From: Trichoplax adhaerens
Taxonomy: Eukaryota; Placozoa; Uniplacotomia; Trichoplacea; Trichoplacidae
Reading direction: 5' to 3'
Length of the DNA: 64,000 nucleotides
Assembly: GCF_000150275.1 (NCBI RefSeq)
Contig: NW_002060976.1
Location: 193,281 to 257,280 of the forward strand
In this document: piece by piece, positions 41,825 through 53,701 of the stretch
Layout: every line of letters begins with the position of its first letter
Numbering within the stretch: the stretch's first letter is position 1
The notes under the pieces: generated by a model
The model's database searches: none
What the model saw: only the letters and a program-made list of their open reading frames with translations
Told to the model about the DNA's origin: nothing
Translations under genes and position numbers: made by a program

Positions 41825-42799
41825 ATGGTACAAAACGATAGCGTTCTTAATATGATGGACAACTGTTCTGACTACCATAGCTCCCAAAAAATCTCTGGCC
41901 TTCATCCTGTTTATGGCATATTATCCATCTTGGGAATTATTGGAAATGGGATAGTATATCGAGTGATTAGGCAACAGAAAGGATCTAATGCACAATCAGC
42001 TGAAATATTTATCACCAGTTTAGCGGTTGCCGATATGTTAACTGGATTGTTCGCTATAGCTGTACCCGATTTTGTTATTCCTTACAAATATTATCATTAT
42101 CCATCAATAGGTTTACCAGTTTTCTGCGCTATGGTCAGCTCGCAATATTTTATATTTTACTTTGGCTTCATATCATTATATACGATAGCAGCTATTAGCT
42201 TTGAACGATGGTGCGCTATTGCAGTTCCTTCGAGTTATCGCTGTTTATTTCAAGCTCATCGCACCAAACGTTATGTCATGATAATCTGGTTAGTCGGGTT
42301 AATCTTTCCTATTGACAATATATTTAAACATGTATTGGTCAATAAAGATGGTTGCGGCCGTTGTAGATGGACCGTGATGTTTAATAATGATAGCATCGAA
42401 AGGATTGTCTTTCTGAATTTAGAACTTATTAGAATCTTCCTTCCAACTATTTTAATTGTATTTTTCTATAGTGACATTGCTAGACGTATTTGGTCTATAA
42501 ATTCGCATTTTCAAAATCGTGATACTTTTTGTATCAAAATTACGGTTATGGCTTTCTTTGCAGCATTCGTTTTCTTATTATGTTGGATACCTAATGAACT
42601 ATATTTCACATTAGTTATCTTTAAAGTTACCAAAATGGATTCGGTAATACATCGAACAACGAAATCCATGATTATCTTAAATTCATGCTTAAATCCAATC
42701 ATTTACATGTCTGCAAATTCAAAATATCGAAAATGCTTTAGGCAATGGTTATTGGGTCACAATCGAATTACTTTTGTTGCACCCAAAATGGCAGCTTAA
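41825..42799 (+). CDS. Rhodopsin-family (class A) GPCR, single exon
   Basis: A 324-residue receptor, the shortest of the three paralogues because its third intracellular loop and C-tail are reduced. Landmarks are GN in TM1 (N41), AVAD in TM2 (D70), C101 with C177 or C180 in the second extracellular loop, ERW (127-129), CWIP (253-256) and NPIIY (290-294). TM1 is followed early by charged residues (YRVIRQQ), so it is shorter than in the siblings. NCS at 13 is a possible glycosylation site. The first ATG is used; M10 and M11 are alternatives. The shared LPIDN/FPIDN, ARRIW and PNE-YFTL signatures show common descent with the genes at 11284 and 27000. Ligand unknown. Confidence 0.92.
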   Translation: MVQNDSVLNMMDNCSDYHSSQKISGLHPVYGILSILGIIGNGIVYRVIRQQKGSNAQSAEIFITSLAVADMLTGLFAIAVPDFVIPYKYYHYPSIGLPVFCAMVSSQYFIFYFGFISLYTIAAISFERWCAIAVPSSYRCLFQAHRTKRYVMIIWLVGLIFPIDNIFKHVLVNKDGCGRCRWTVMFNNDSIERIVFLNLELIRIFLPTILIVFFYSDIARRIWSINSHFQNRDTFCIKITVMAFFAAFVFLLCWIPNELYFTLVIFKVTKMDSVIHRTTKSMIILNSCLNPIIYMSANSKYRKCFRQWLLGHNRITFVAPKMAA

Positions 42800-43459
42800 G
42801 CCAATTTTATAATTGGACTAATAGTCACGAGAAGGAGCAAGTCAAGTTATGCTCTATCAAAGATTGCCAAGAAAGAAACCCCGATTTGGAAGCAATTTTT
42901 ATAATTTCCCTGACTTAATCAGAGATAGGTAAAATTGCTTTCTCATGAAGATGTCATATATACTTTCAAAAATAAAACTTCTTCATCCTTTTGAAAACGG
43001 ATAATTTGAATTGCTAGCATCTATTATGATAATGATAACACAATTATAAGATATTACAAATTTTAACATTAAACTATCAAATTAAAGTAAGCTTTTCTCT
43101 CCAGCTGACGTGTACCTACGAGATACTGCAAGGTAAATATACTATTAATGCCGTCCAAAGAATGAATAGTGAAAAAGGAATAAATGCACTAAAACAATTC
43201 AAATAAAGTCGGTCGTGGTTGACAGTAAATCTCATCAAGTTCAGTTTCTTCTCTCACTATTAGCTACTCCAAAAATATTTATTCCAACATAAAATTTAAA
43301 TTTACATACTCTCAATACCCTTCTTATCTATAAAGAGTTTAAGATTCATAGTTTTACTACATAGTGATCACCCTTACTTTCCCTTGGGAGGTAAGTAATA
43401 CTAATCAATGATATATGATTTGAGCTCACTTATTAAAAAAAGGAATCGTTAATTTTTCT

Positions 43460-44050
43460 CAAATTAGTATCCCAGATTCTTCGCTACTTCCTTGCTAACT
43501 ACTACTACAAGCCTTTAAAAGTGATCACAATATGTGGTATAATCATATCATTACTTATTTGCGTATGCTAATGATATCACTTATGGTTACGCTATGTCAA
43601 TAATTATATAAGCAATATGCAAGGAATGTGACAAGTTCATTCAAGTAGTGAAATTGTTTCGTTGTTGGCATTTTAAGATTTACTGTTAGATACAAATAGA
43701 TGATAAAATAGAAGCTCCTAAATTAGTGATATCACCCATACGTAAATTAAACTCAGTTAAAGATATCATTAATTTATTTAAATAAGAATCCTTGATCCTA
43801 TGCTACTCCATTGCTTACTTCTACTGGCAGCCTTAAAAAGTGAAGATAATGTCTGGCATAATCAAATTATTTCTGCTATGCTCATGCTGACGCTATTACT
43901 TTTAAGTTACCGTACGCTAAATAAAAATAATATTGGAAAGATTCAAAGAATGTAAATTCATTTAAGCATTCAAATTGTTCCGTTGCTGGCAAGTTTAAAG
44001 TTTTCACTTAGTAACAAATCCGCGTATGAAATAGAAACTCCCAAAATAGA
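43460..44050. repeat. Two-copy direct repeat, offset ~320 bp
   Basis: Text at 43460-43725 recurs at 43788-44050 with many changes. Matching anchors are CTTCGCTACTTCCTTGCT / TATGCTACTCCATTGCTT, AAATTGTTTCGTTGTTGGCA / AAATTGTTCCGTTGCTGGCA, and TAGAAGCTCCTAAATTA / TAGAAACTCCCAAAATA, all about 320 bp apart. It is an old tandem duplication with no coding content seen. Confidence 0.7.
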
Positions 44051-44084
44051 CTACATTTAATATAAAGTATTGAATTTAACTAAC

Positions 44085-44496
44085 TGTGAGGTAGATAGAT
44101 CAAGAATCTTCAAAACTTTAGAAAATTAAGATTTATTGAAAAAAACCTCCATTACGAAGATACAACGTAATCGATTAGCTGAGGACCCCTAACGAGAAAG
44201 AACTATCTTACTATACTAAACTACTTGCTTATATACACTTCCTCGTTTACAGTCTTAGCACCTTACTACACACTTCAGTATTAGCATCTCAAATACAGGC
44301 TAGTTTACACCTTTCATGTGAAGCTCTAGTGTGAGCACTGTAGCGCTCCTCTTCAAAAGGATTACAGTTACTAAGCTAGCTATATTTAATACTTAAGCTT
44401 CTAACGAGAATATCTATCACATGTTGAACACAACACCTACGGTAGACATTACTAAATATATCATCAACTTAGAATACAATATTACACTGTCTTACA
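44085..44496 (-). mobile_element. Solo LTR (family C), second copy
   Basis: A 412-bp unit, nearly identical to 31812-32227 and with the same ends (TGTGAGG, CTTACA). Flanks share TAAC (44081-44084 and 44498-44501). Minus-strand TATA and AATAAA signals are kept. The low divergence between the copies suggests this family was active more recently than family A. Confidence 0.8.
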
Positions 44497-44947
44497 TTAA
44501 CTCTAAACCCTTCTTGACGAATATTGCTGTCTTTAATGCAGACTTATTTTATTATTTAATATCCGCAATTTGCTGTTGAATTATAGGATCGGAAATTCGA
44601 TGTCCACAAGCATCGAAAAGCACTACTGACGTCAATCTGATTTTCAGTAATAGGTTCCAAAAATCCAGCGATATAATACTTGTCCTTTGACTCTTTGCTA
44701 ACGATATCCTTCATTTAAAGTAAGGTACTATATTACAATTCTCGAATCTTCAATTCCGATTTCCCAATTGGTTACCGTGCTGTCTCCTAAAAGCTTATTA
44801 TCTGATCTTCGTGATTTTGTTTCTACCAAATTATTTCTAAAAGTAACTTACCAGCAACAAGTTGATTGAAATTTCTTCGATAAAGTAGCCTTACATTTGT
44901 TGTTGATGGTAACCTTCCGTTGACTGAAATTAAGCAGGCTATCCTGC
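44497..44947. other. Spacer between family C and family B LTRs
   Basis: AT-rich DNA with no gene seen. It ends with CCTGC (44943-44947), the target-site copy of the next LTR. Confidence 0.5.
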
Positions 44948-45392
44948 TGTCACAAACCAGCTTCGTGACAAGGATAACGTAAAACAAATCTCTAAATTAC
45001 TATAGTCTCCCAGATTCAGTATCCCTTAACTACCTCACAAGAATTTAGGCGCCTTTGATTATACGTTAAACTCAACTAAACAATTGAGAACTGCTTTATT
45101 CAACTATCTGACGGGCTTATATACCCTTCTACAGCAGTTAACATTCACGAGTCATCTTATAAAAATACTTAGGTGAGAACATTTACTAACTAATTTTTCA
45201 CAGTCGGACTACAATATGTCCATTCACAGAATCATTTCAGTACACATTACAGCACAGCATTAAATTTACTGTTACACTTTTATAATTAGAGTAATTCCTA
45301 TTGTAAGTAACTAGTTGTAATATATTATTATCACTATATTATATTAACCAAATTTAGATGGCTATTTCTTCATGGTAGTTCGTACCGTGACA
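44948..45392 (-). mobile_element. Solo LTR (family B) with perfect 5-bp target duplication
   Basis: The reverse complement runs from TGTCACGG to TTGTGACA and matches the plus-strand solo LTR at 4678-5090, with a ~30-bp length difference in U3 near 45170. Minus-strand TATA (GTATATAAGCC, near 45120) and AATAAAG (near 45097) are conserved. The unit is flanked by CCTGC on both sides (44943-44947 and 45393-45397), direct evidence of integration with a 5-bp staggered cut. Confidence 0.9.
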
Positions 45393-45397
45393 CCTGC

Positions 45398-47906
45398 ATA
45401 ATTTCTTAACTAATTGATATAAATTTTACGTAACAGCCGTATTTGCTTTAGTTTAGGCTTTGGCTAATTTTCTTAATTAATGTATGTAGGATCACAGAAT
45501 TTTATTCAAAATCCTAATAATTATCTTCAATTATTAACAATATAAATCAAGCGCACATGGAATGGATTAGAGTAAGCCTTCATTACCACGAAGATATAAT
45601 CTTATACGATATAAGAAACCATACCCTACAAACGTTAATAGATTTCTTTAACAGATTTATTTAAAACTTAGCGAGCTGGTGATAATGTTATAATACTATG
45701 ATATCAGGTTCCACTTTATCGAGAGATGATAGAGATTACCCGGAAAAACATTGAATATCATGTTAATAGTAGCAGTATTCTTGTATAGACTAGTTATATG
45801 AAATTTTATAATCATATTTTTCAAGTTCTAATTCCTTGGGCACGTGCCCTTTCATTTATATCCCTAATTTATGTCACCTTACCTGTTAATAGCATAGTAG
45901 CCCACACGGTAACATATTATCCATATACAAAGGATTCTTTAGCTTCAATGAAGGTTTCATTTAGTTTTTAGGAGTTACAGCTCGATTTTAAATTATCTAA
46001 AGATGATGATTGTTCAAATTACGACCCCATTTTCATTATCATTTTAATTTTGGAAAAAGCTGAGATCTAATGTAAAATCTTTGCGTAGAAGGTGTTTCAA
46101 TTATTTGAATATGTATCTTTTCAATAGCTGAACTTACTATATAATAAATAAAAAAATTTATAATATCTCAAGGTTTAAAACTTACTCCTAAATAAATAAT
46201 AATTCTAGATCATAAAATTACTTGCTTTCAGAATAGGACCTTATGTGCATCGAACTTTTGCGTTTTTTTGCTTAATCAAATTGTTACTTGATACTATTTA
46301 CTAATGAATATCATTGTGGTTGCTACAAACTAGAGTTGTTGTGAGGCATTTTGACTAATCAGAAGAGAATATTGAATCTATTTTTATATCCAGACAGTAA
46401 AAATCTCATAGCAGAGACGAATTAAATTCTTTTTGTGAAATAGATTTAACTTATACCTAAGGCATCTTTCAATAATAAAAGCCAGTAGAGGGAATATGAT
46501 AAATACTGTATGTTGTAATATAATGACGTAAACAGATCAAAAACTCATTGCTAGTAGGTCCATGAAAGGATATATCTTTTTTAGCCATGAATACCAGGTG
46601 CTTATACTCTAATGATTGAATCAAGTAGAATTGTATGTCTGGATAGAAATATTTGACCGATACATTTTTAAATCTTAGGCCATTAGTAGATCTATGATAT
46701 TAATAGGTCAAAGATTCAATCTTAGTCAATCCAGCAATTATCTCATCAAGTATCACAGTATTATATCAAGATTCTTCTTTCTATATAGCATTGCCTAAAA
46801 ATCGTGGAACCATTTATGAAGTAGATATGCTTCAGATAATCAGCAATAATCTTATTTCCATCAGTGTCTCCTATGCCGTTATTGAGCGTTCACACTTGCA
46901 GTAGTCTGTCTAAGATTGATTTAAATTTAAAGTAGGGTAAAACATCCCTTAAAAACCGCATTAGCAAAATTGAAAGAAAAGTGCTGCCTAGAAAGATTCT
47001 AATCTCTATTCCTCTCCACTAAAATAATGTATCAGTAAAAGCACCTTATTCTTATTTTATACAATGAATTAGGAACAAGTAATTGTAATATTGAATCGCC
47101 TTAGGCATATCTCTAATAAGGAGTGCGATACGCTACATATTTTCATTTATGAATGATTTTATAGGAGTCTGATTTCGGAATATCATAGAATAGATGGTTG
47201 ATTAATGATGTAATTATTATGCAAACTTTTTCTATATGAGTAATTAATGAAAATAAATAGAGATTTATGTCGATCTATTTTGTATTAAATATCGTAATTT
47301 TATTAAGCAATTGTGCAAAGCTGATGTAACTTAAAATGATTATTACGAACCAAATAGAATCAACTAAAAACAGTCATGTTATCAGATATTTATTAATTGA
47401 TGTTCTGTACAGATTTGAAACAGAGTAGCATAAAAGCAGTTGGATTACTATACTTATAGATCAACATGAATTATTGTAATTGTAACAAAATAACTTTTAC
47501 CCCTATCTTAACTTGTTTATTTGAACGGATAAAGAATCGATTGTAAAAGTTGGATCATGAAGCTTTTATCGTCTCAAATTTTTAAGGCAAATATCAATAG
47601 TCTCCAACTAACGTAAAATAATTTTAATATTAGTTATTGTAATGCTAAATAAGAGGTAGCCTATAAACATTATAACGTTATTACCACAAAGTATCGATGG
47701 GGTATTTAACGGCTAAATATCGGTAAATTTAAATTTAGTAGTGCATTAACTTCCTTCTCTATTGATCGACATTAATATGGCTGTCGCATTCGTTTATGCT
47801 AACGTGGTCGGATGGTATATAGTTTAAATAAATAAGTAAATTTAGGATAATTTTCCTCTTTTCGTTATTGTTCTTCATTTTTGAATATTAATTAAAGGTA
47901 CTAAAA
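45398..47906. other. AT-rich non-coding DNA downstream of the HARBI1-like gene
   Basis: No gene recognised, and no terminal inverted repeat matching the other side of the nuclease gene could be identified by eye. Confidence 0.45.
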
Positions 47907-49524
47907 TTATTTTATGTGCTTATTATGAAAGTAATTGGCGAATTCTTCGCGAATTTTGACCGCTTTCACAGAAGCATTACTTCCTTGCTTTTTCAACGGT
48001 TTTAGACCAGCAGGTTTATCAAACATTCGCCAATTACCTTGCAGTGGAACTTTAAAGCCTTGATCCTTTATTACTCTATCAAATGTTCCCTTTGGTGAAT
48101 AAATTTCCTTGGCTGTAGTATTTCGTCTCATGAAATTATGCAAAACAACACACGCTAAAGCTGCTCTTTTAGCGTCTTGCATACTTAAATGAATAGGTTG
48201 CTGAAAAATTCGAAATACAGCTGCCATAATTCCAATAGTGTTCTCAATCACTGCTCTTACCCTAACAATGTGATAATTGAATAATTTCTCTTTTATACTT
48301 AGACCACAACGCCGATGATAAGGCTTCATTAGGTGGACATTTAGCGGAAATGCATCTTCAGCTACAACTACATATGGTACAATATTGTGTCCACCAGGCA
48401 ATGGTACCTGCTGAGGAAATTGCAATCCATTTCGCGATAGATTTTGATATAAACTACTGCCTTTAAATGCACCGCCTTCGGAAGGCTTTCCCCAATTGCC
48501 GATATCTACTGCCATAAAGTTATAATCGGCATCGATCATGGCCAAGAATACAAAATTATCAGAATTGTTCGTATTTACACTATTAGCTTTTCCTTCAACA
48601 TTAGGGTCAACAATAATATGCCTTCCACCAATTGCCCCAATACAGTGGCAAAATTTCCATTGACGATGAAATTCACTTTCTATCTCCAGCCATTCTCGAT
48701 CAGTGATAGGAGTCTATAGTTTATTAAATTTATTCAATTCATTAATTAGCTAGGTAGATAGCGTTGCGGACCTTCTCGATTGATCAGATAGTCCTATGGA
48801 CTTTTAGATGCTCAAGCTTTTTAGTAGATTTTAGTATCCGCGTCCTAGTAATTATATGGTGCACTATAAGGAGGCTAATTACCTTATCTAATTCTTTATT
48901 AAATAAATAAATATCAATTTACTGGTATGTGGGTACGGTAACCAAATCAAATGTATCACTTAATTATTAGTCGATGAAAATACATAACAATGATTTTGCG
49001 GCTAATAATGATAATTATTATAATAAAATAAAACTTGTAAGCGTTACTGAGCTAAGCTAACCATCTCACTAAGCGATGTCAGCGATTTATTATCATTATC
49101 ATCAATGTTTTACTACAATTACGTGTTTATTTATCTTACTAACCCGAAGATAGCAAGCCAGAACTTTAGGAATAGCCTCACAGACTTTGCTGATTATTTG
49201 ATACATACTAGTTTGCGATATCTTATATTGATATCGAATACTATCATAAGTATCACCAGTGACCAAAAATCGAAGTGTTAACATAACTTGTACAGGTGGG
49301 CTGATAGCAATGCCATCTTGATTTGGATTTTCCTGCTCTAATTCAGGTGCTAACAAAGCCGATAAGTAACGAAAATCTTCAGGCGAAAGTCGCATCATAT
49401 TTTGAAATGTTGTTTTGTCATCCAATAATAATTGACAGCATGACATGTAAGATTCTTCTATACGAGGGTTAGACCTACAATTGTAAATACCCGTGCACGT
49501 ATCGCATTTAATAAGCAATTTCAT
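47907..49524 (-). CDS. HARBI1-like (PIF/Harbinger) nuclease, two exons, catalytic Asp residues replaced
   Basis: Two minus-strand exons, 49524-49144 and 48713-47907, joined over a 427-bp intron (donor GGTTAGTAAG, acceptor ACTATAG, phase 0), give about 395 residues. Exon 1 holds the helical N-terminal region (SPEDFRYLSALL, then a YDSIRYQYKISQTSMYQII helix-turn-helix-like part). Exon 2 holds the DDE_4 nuclease fold, recognisable by CIGAI-GRHI, AMIDADYNF, GGAF-GSSLY, AEDAFPL, RAVIEN and VVLHNFM. In active family members an Asp follows CIGAI and another sits before the GxF motif. Here these are Gly (about residue 156) and Glu (about 206), while the Glu of VIEN (about 284) is kept. The frame is otherwise intact. 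It may be a domesticated protein or a recently dead transposase. No Myb-like partner gene or terminal repeats were found nearby. Confidence 0.85.
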
Positions 49525-51590
49525 CCCTTACTAATAAACAAACCAAACATTTCAATTCATTCATGCTTTTAAACATAATCGCCATGTTACGTAATCTTTG
49601 GAAAGCCTTGAAGAGGCTTACTAAATTATTTTACTATTTAACATAGATGTAGTTGAAAAATTCTTTAAATATTCTATTTCGTAGGGTTGAGCGCTGAATA
49701 TATTGGATAAGAAAATTTGTATTATAAATAATTAATTTAAATTTTATTAGATTCAGCCAAATTTAAGGTTAATCTGCTATTGTCTATTAAACGCATTACA
49801 TTGCAGAAATAAGCTAAAGATCATTTACGTTCATTGAGGCTGATGTCAATATATATATACAGTCTATTGAGCTTATAATAGAACTCAAAATTTTCTTTCT
49901 GATGCAATAGTGCTTACAACAACATCTGATTCATTTATCTATTTATACAGAGCATTGTCGAGTATATTTTAGTTCGTTAATTAACAAAGGACACTAATTT
50001 TCCTGTACGTTGCTTCCTATACCAAAATAAATAACTTAACGTAGACAACTCAACTCAAAAAATGCTCATATCTAAACGTAAGGTTTTACATCTTTAAAGA
50101 ATTAATATGAGCGAATCTTTTGTCTTTAATTAAAGCTATACATAAGTATTTGCAAGAAAATTACAGTATAATGTTACAAATCTTAAAAGCATTATGTTAA
50201 GGAGGTAAAACAGATATAACAGATATATGAATATTAGCAGTTTAGGATAACAGCTAAAAAGTAATATCATAAGCTTAAATCATATCACCATGACCTACCG
50301 TAAAATGTAGGATCCCCCAAAAAAGAAATGTCAGGTTTTAAAATAATTGTTAGCTACGCTACTACTAAAGCAATTCTAGGATCAATTTTAAAATTTACTA
50401 AATTAATTTACCCAACGTATTAAAATAAAAAAATAGAATAGCGTGTTGAATTTACTGGTGCCGTTATTAAATGATATCAATACGTAAAATCGATTACCTG
50501 GTAGAAATGGTTGCTTGATCTACTGTTTGGCTTGATGATTCGACGTAAGATTTATTCCTAGCTTCATCATCTACATTGTATTTGATGAAAGCATTAGGAT
50601 GAGCTATTAGCTATTCTTCGATATGAACATGACAGTACTATACAAGTCTATAGCACAGACCTAATTCAAGCTTTTTCTTAGCTTTGGTTGGCGTTTGTCG
50701 TTTTCTCTTCTTCCCTCGAATTTGACTATTTAAGATGAATAGGTATAATAGTAAGACGATTTTAATTTCATAATTGAACATGTTTCCACGAGCCAATATG
50801 AAGCTAATTAGCAAAGCATTCAAGATTAAATGGAACAGTAAAGGAAAATAATTTCTTCAATAGGCAAGCCAGCTGAATCGACTGATGTAGGATGCTACTC
50901 TGTAATAGGATTACCTTCCATCAGTTGAACTACTATCCTGTACCGCAGATTGCATCCTTTGGCATCGGTCTAGACACTAGTATAGTACAGAACAGGAGCA
51001 TCTACACAAATTGTGTTTTATTTGTCTGGCTGTATTTGCAGGTATAATACGCGTATACTGTACAACTGTATATCTAGTGTACAAGGGTTAACGTAGTGCT
51101 AAGATATCCATGCCTTTGCACGGCGAATCAGTATTATTTGGATCAATTTACTTTATGTTATAATAACAAGTGGATAAACTGTGCTACAGTACTAAGCAAA
51201 CTGGATGGCTTGTGAAAATACCGTGGTGAATTGATAAAAGCAGATATACACGTTGGTACATCATCACTGAGAAGGTAAAGAAACCTAGCAAGAGTGCTTC
51301 ATTCTATTACACAGTGCAGTAATAAAGAGGAAAAAGCTAATTTCCCACTTTCTCCATGTGATAGTGTATGTACACAGCACAAGCTAAACGACTTCATACA
51401 GCTCCCTGTTTATGAGTTAGCATACCTCTGCAGTAACCTCCTCATCGTTATCTCCCTTTAGCGCCATTTTATAAGGCTTCATGTTAGTAAAGTCAAGTTA
51501 TCACCTTTTCGAGACTATAAAACACAAAGATTCTGATAGATAGATACATAGGTACCGTATATAATTGGCTAGAACGGACAGTAAATTAAA
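49525..51590. other. Non-coding DNA between the HARBI1-like gene and a tandem array
   Basis: AT-rich, becoming less so after 50.9 kb. A 61-codon minus-strand frame at 50638-50823 has a basic KKRKRQ stretch but no recognisable domain and no neighbouring exon. Confidence 0.45.
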
Positions 51591-52340
51591 GCAAGATGAT
51601 CTCCTATCAAATCGTGCAAAATCAAATCATATCAATGCAAGTATAGCTTAAAATTGCAGTCTATTCCATTTCTTTTCTTCGGGCTTTGCCAGAATGTGAA
51701 TGATTCTGCTATAAAATTACTTCCTTGTATCAAATAGTGTAAAAATTACATCCTATGAATGCGCAATGTAACTTGAAATTGTACCAAACGTGTATTCCGC
51801 GAATTTCCACGGTTTTCTCTAGAACGTGAAAGATGCTGCAGCAAGATGAGCTCCTTCTATCAAATCATGTTAATGCGAATGCAACTTAAAACTGCGCTAT
51901 ATTTCATTTCATTCCTACGGATTTCACTGGAACGTGAACGATTCTGCTTCAAGATGATCTCCTTCTATCAAATAGTGCAATAATCACACCATATTAATGC
52001 GATTGTAACTCAAATATGCACTATACAATATTCCCGAATTTTTCCATGGGCTTCGCTAGAACGTGAAAGATACTGCTACAAGATGGAGCTCCTTGTATCA
52101 AATCATATTAATGCAAATGTAGCTTAAACGTGCACTCTATTCTGCCGAATTTCTAAGGGTTTCACTAGGATATGAAAGATATTGCTGCAAGATGACCTCC
52201 TTCTATCAAATAGTGCATAAATGACATGATATTAGTGCGAATGCAACTTAAAATTACTCTGTATTCCGCCGAATTTCCACGGTTGCTAGGACATAAAAGA
52301 TACCGCTGCAAGATAACCTCCTTCTATCCAAATGATGCAA
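51590..52340. repeat. Tandem repeat, ~105-130 bp unit, about seven copies
   Basis: The block 'aagatgatctccttctatcaaat' recurs near 51595, 51715, 51843, 51950, 52080, 52188 and 52310. Between copies lie ATTAATGCGAATGTAACTTAAA, a TATTCCGCCGAATTTCCACGG-like block and CTAGAACGTGAAAGAT-CTGCT. Unit length varies by indels. No reading frame is conserved across units. Confidence 0.88.
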
Positions 52341-52712
52341 AAATAATAATCGTTAAAAGTAGAGGAAGCTAATTTACTATTTTCTGAATGTGGTAGGGAA
52401 TGTGCAGTTGTCATATTTTGTACTATTGCTATATTTAGGATGAGATCACTTCTCATTACACGATAGCTTATAAGTTCTACTAATTATGAAAGAGCATACT
52501 AAGTCATTCATTTGATTTCTCATAATAATCTGTAGATACTCTAAACTTGTTTACTTGTCAACAGGGTAAGAGAAGGCTATATAAATGAGCACATCTCTTA
52601 CCTTAGATATCTTTCTAGTTGGTCCCTCCGACTATGCGCTATGTGCTTTGGATTTAAATGAACGTAGTTATTTAATTTCTTGTTTACCCTGTTCTCTGAG
52701 TTTATTAACCCT

Positions 52713-52739
52713 TGTTGCCATGACTGCCTAGTGGCAACA
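52713..52739. repeat. Inverted repeat (hairpin), 8-bp stem
   Basis: TGTTGCCA and TGGCAACA form a perfect 8-bp stem around an 11-base loop. Confidence 0.7.
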
Positions 52740-53560
52740 GTTTATTCAATCAGCTACAACTTTTTCTTGCGTTAACTCTTGTTCGCTTATCTCTGCCATC
52801 ATCTCTTCCAAGTTGCACAGCTTGTTTTTGCAGTCCTTGATGTTGGTCAAAGTAATTCTATTGCTATTTCAAAGCAGCTATGTCTGAAATATATATATAT
52901 ATATGTTATATATATTAAATATATATAATAATATATACATATAAATATATATATAATATACATATATAAATATATATATATGTAATAAATATAACCTATA
53001 TATATATGTACATCATATATAATCTATATAACCTATATATGATAATATATATATATATATAATTTCTTAAATATTTCTATTGTATTTCTTCAATTTCTTC
53101 ATCATTTCTTCATCATCTCTTCCAAGCTGCACAGCTTGTTTTTGCAGTTCTTAATGCTGGTCCCGTTAGCGTACCTCCGTTACCATATTCATCGCCATGG
53201 TAGTTGCAACTTCAACAGTACTTTGACGCTACGTCTGTCCTTGACTACTTCTTATTACACCAGTCGTTGTTAGCATATCTTACCTAGAAGGCTGTTAAGG
53301 ATATAACTCGCCATTGAAGCTTAGATATCATTTCCTCTTAGGCTAGCTAATGCTTTAGTACTGTATTGAGCGCTTGAAGTTAACTAAGCCTTTGCTCATT
53401 GCACCTCTTGTTTAACCTCTCTAAATTATCCAATTGCATACCAATTCCTTTAGCATTAAGTAATGTTTACGTACCTCTCCTATCATAGTATCCATACTGC
53501 CATCCAGCCGTCCTCCAAGCCATCAGTTATTCGAAGGCGAATTGGAGTGGTGAGAGGAAA
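52740..53560 (-). pseudogene. Possible decayed coiled-coil coding remnant
   Basis: On the minus strand, 52848-52755 reads IKDCKNKLCNLEEMM followed by a further Glu/Gln-rich helix and a stop. A ~50-bp segment of it (52798-52848) is duplicated at 53111-53162, on the other side of an AT microsatellite. Further upstream on the minus strand (about 53450-53330) there are more heptad-like pieces (LDNLERLNKRC) interrupted by stops. This looks like a worn coiled-coil gene or retroelement gag piece. No family is recognised and it may be chance. Confidence 0.3.
52889..53062. repeat. (AT)n-rich microsatellite
   Basis: About 175 bases of nearly pure AT/TATA runs with a few interruptions, lying between the two copies of a ~50-bp duplicated segment. 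Confidence 0.95.
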
Positions 53561-53701
53561 TCTTGCAGTTGGCAAATCCAAAAGTGCATGTTAAGGGCCT
53601 TTAGTTAGCCTTTCCAACATCGATTAAGCTATGCATCACTAACAGACTGTGCACTGGTTATTTTATGAGATTATCACCATCAATTCATGATTGAGGAGAA
53701 G

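Noticed and set aside
50638-50823. 61-codon minus-strand frame with a basic nuclear-localisation-like stretch
   Set aside because: Most of it is hydrophobic low-complexity translation; nothing links it to a gene.
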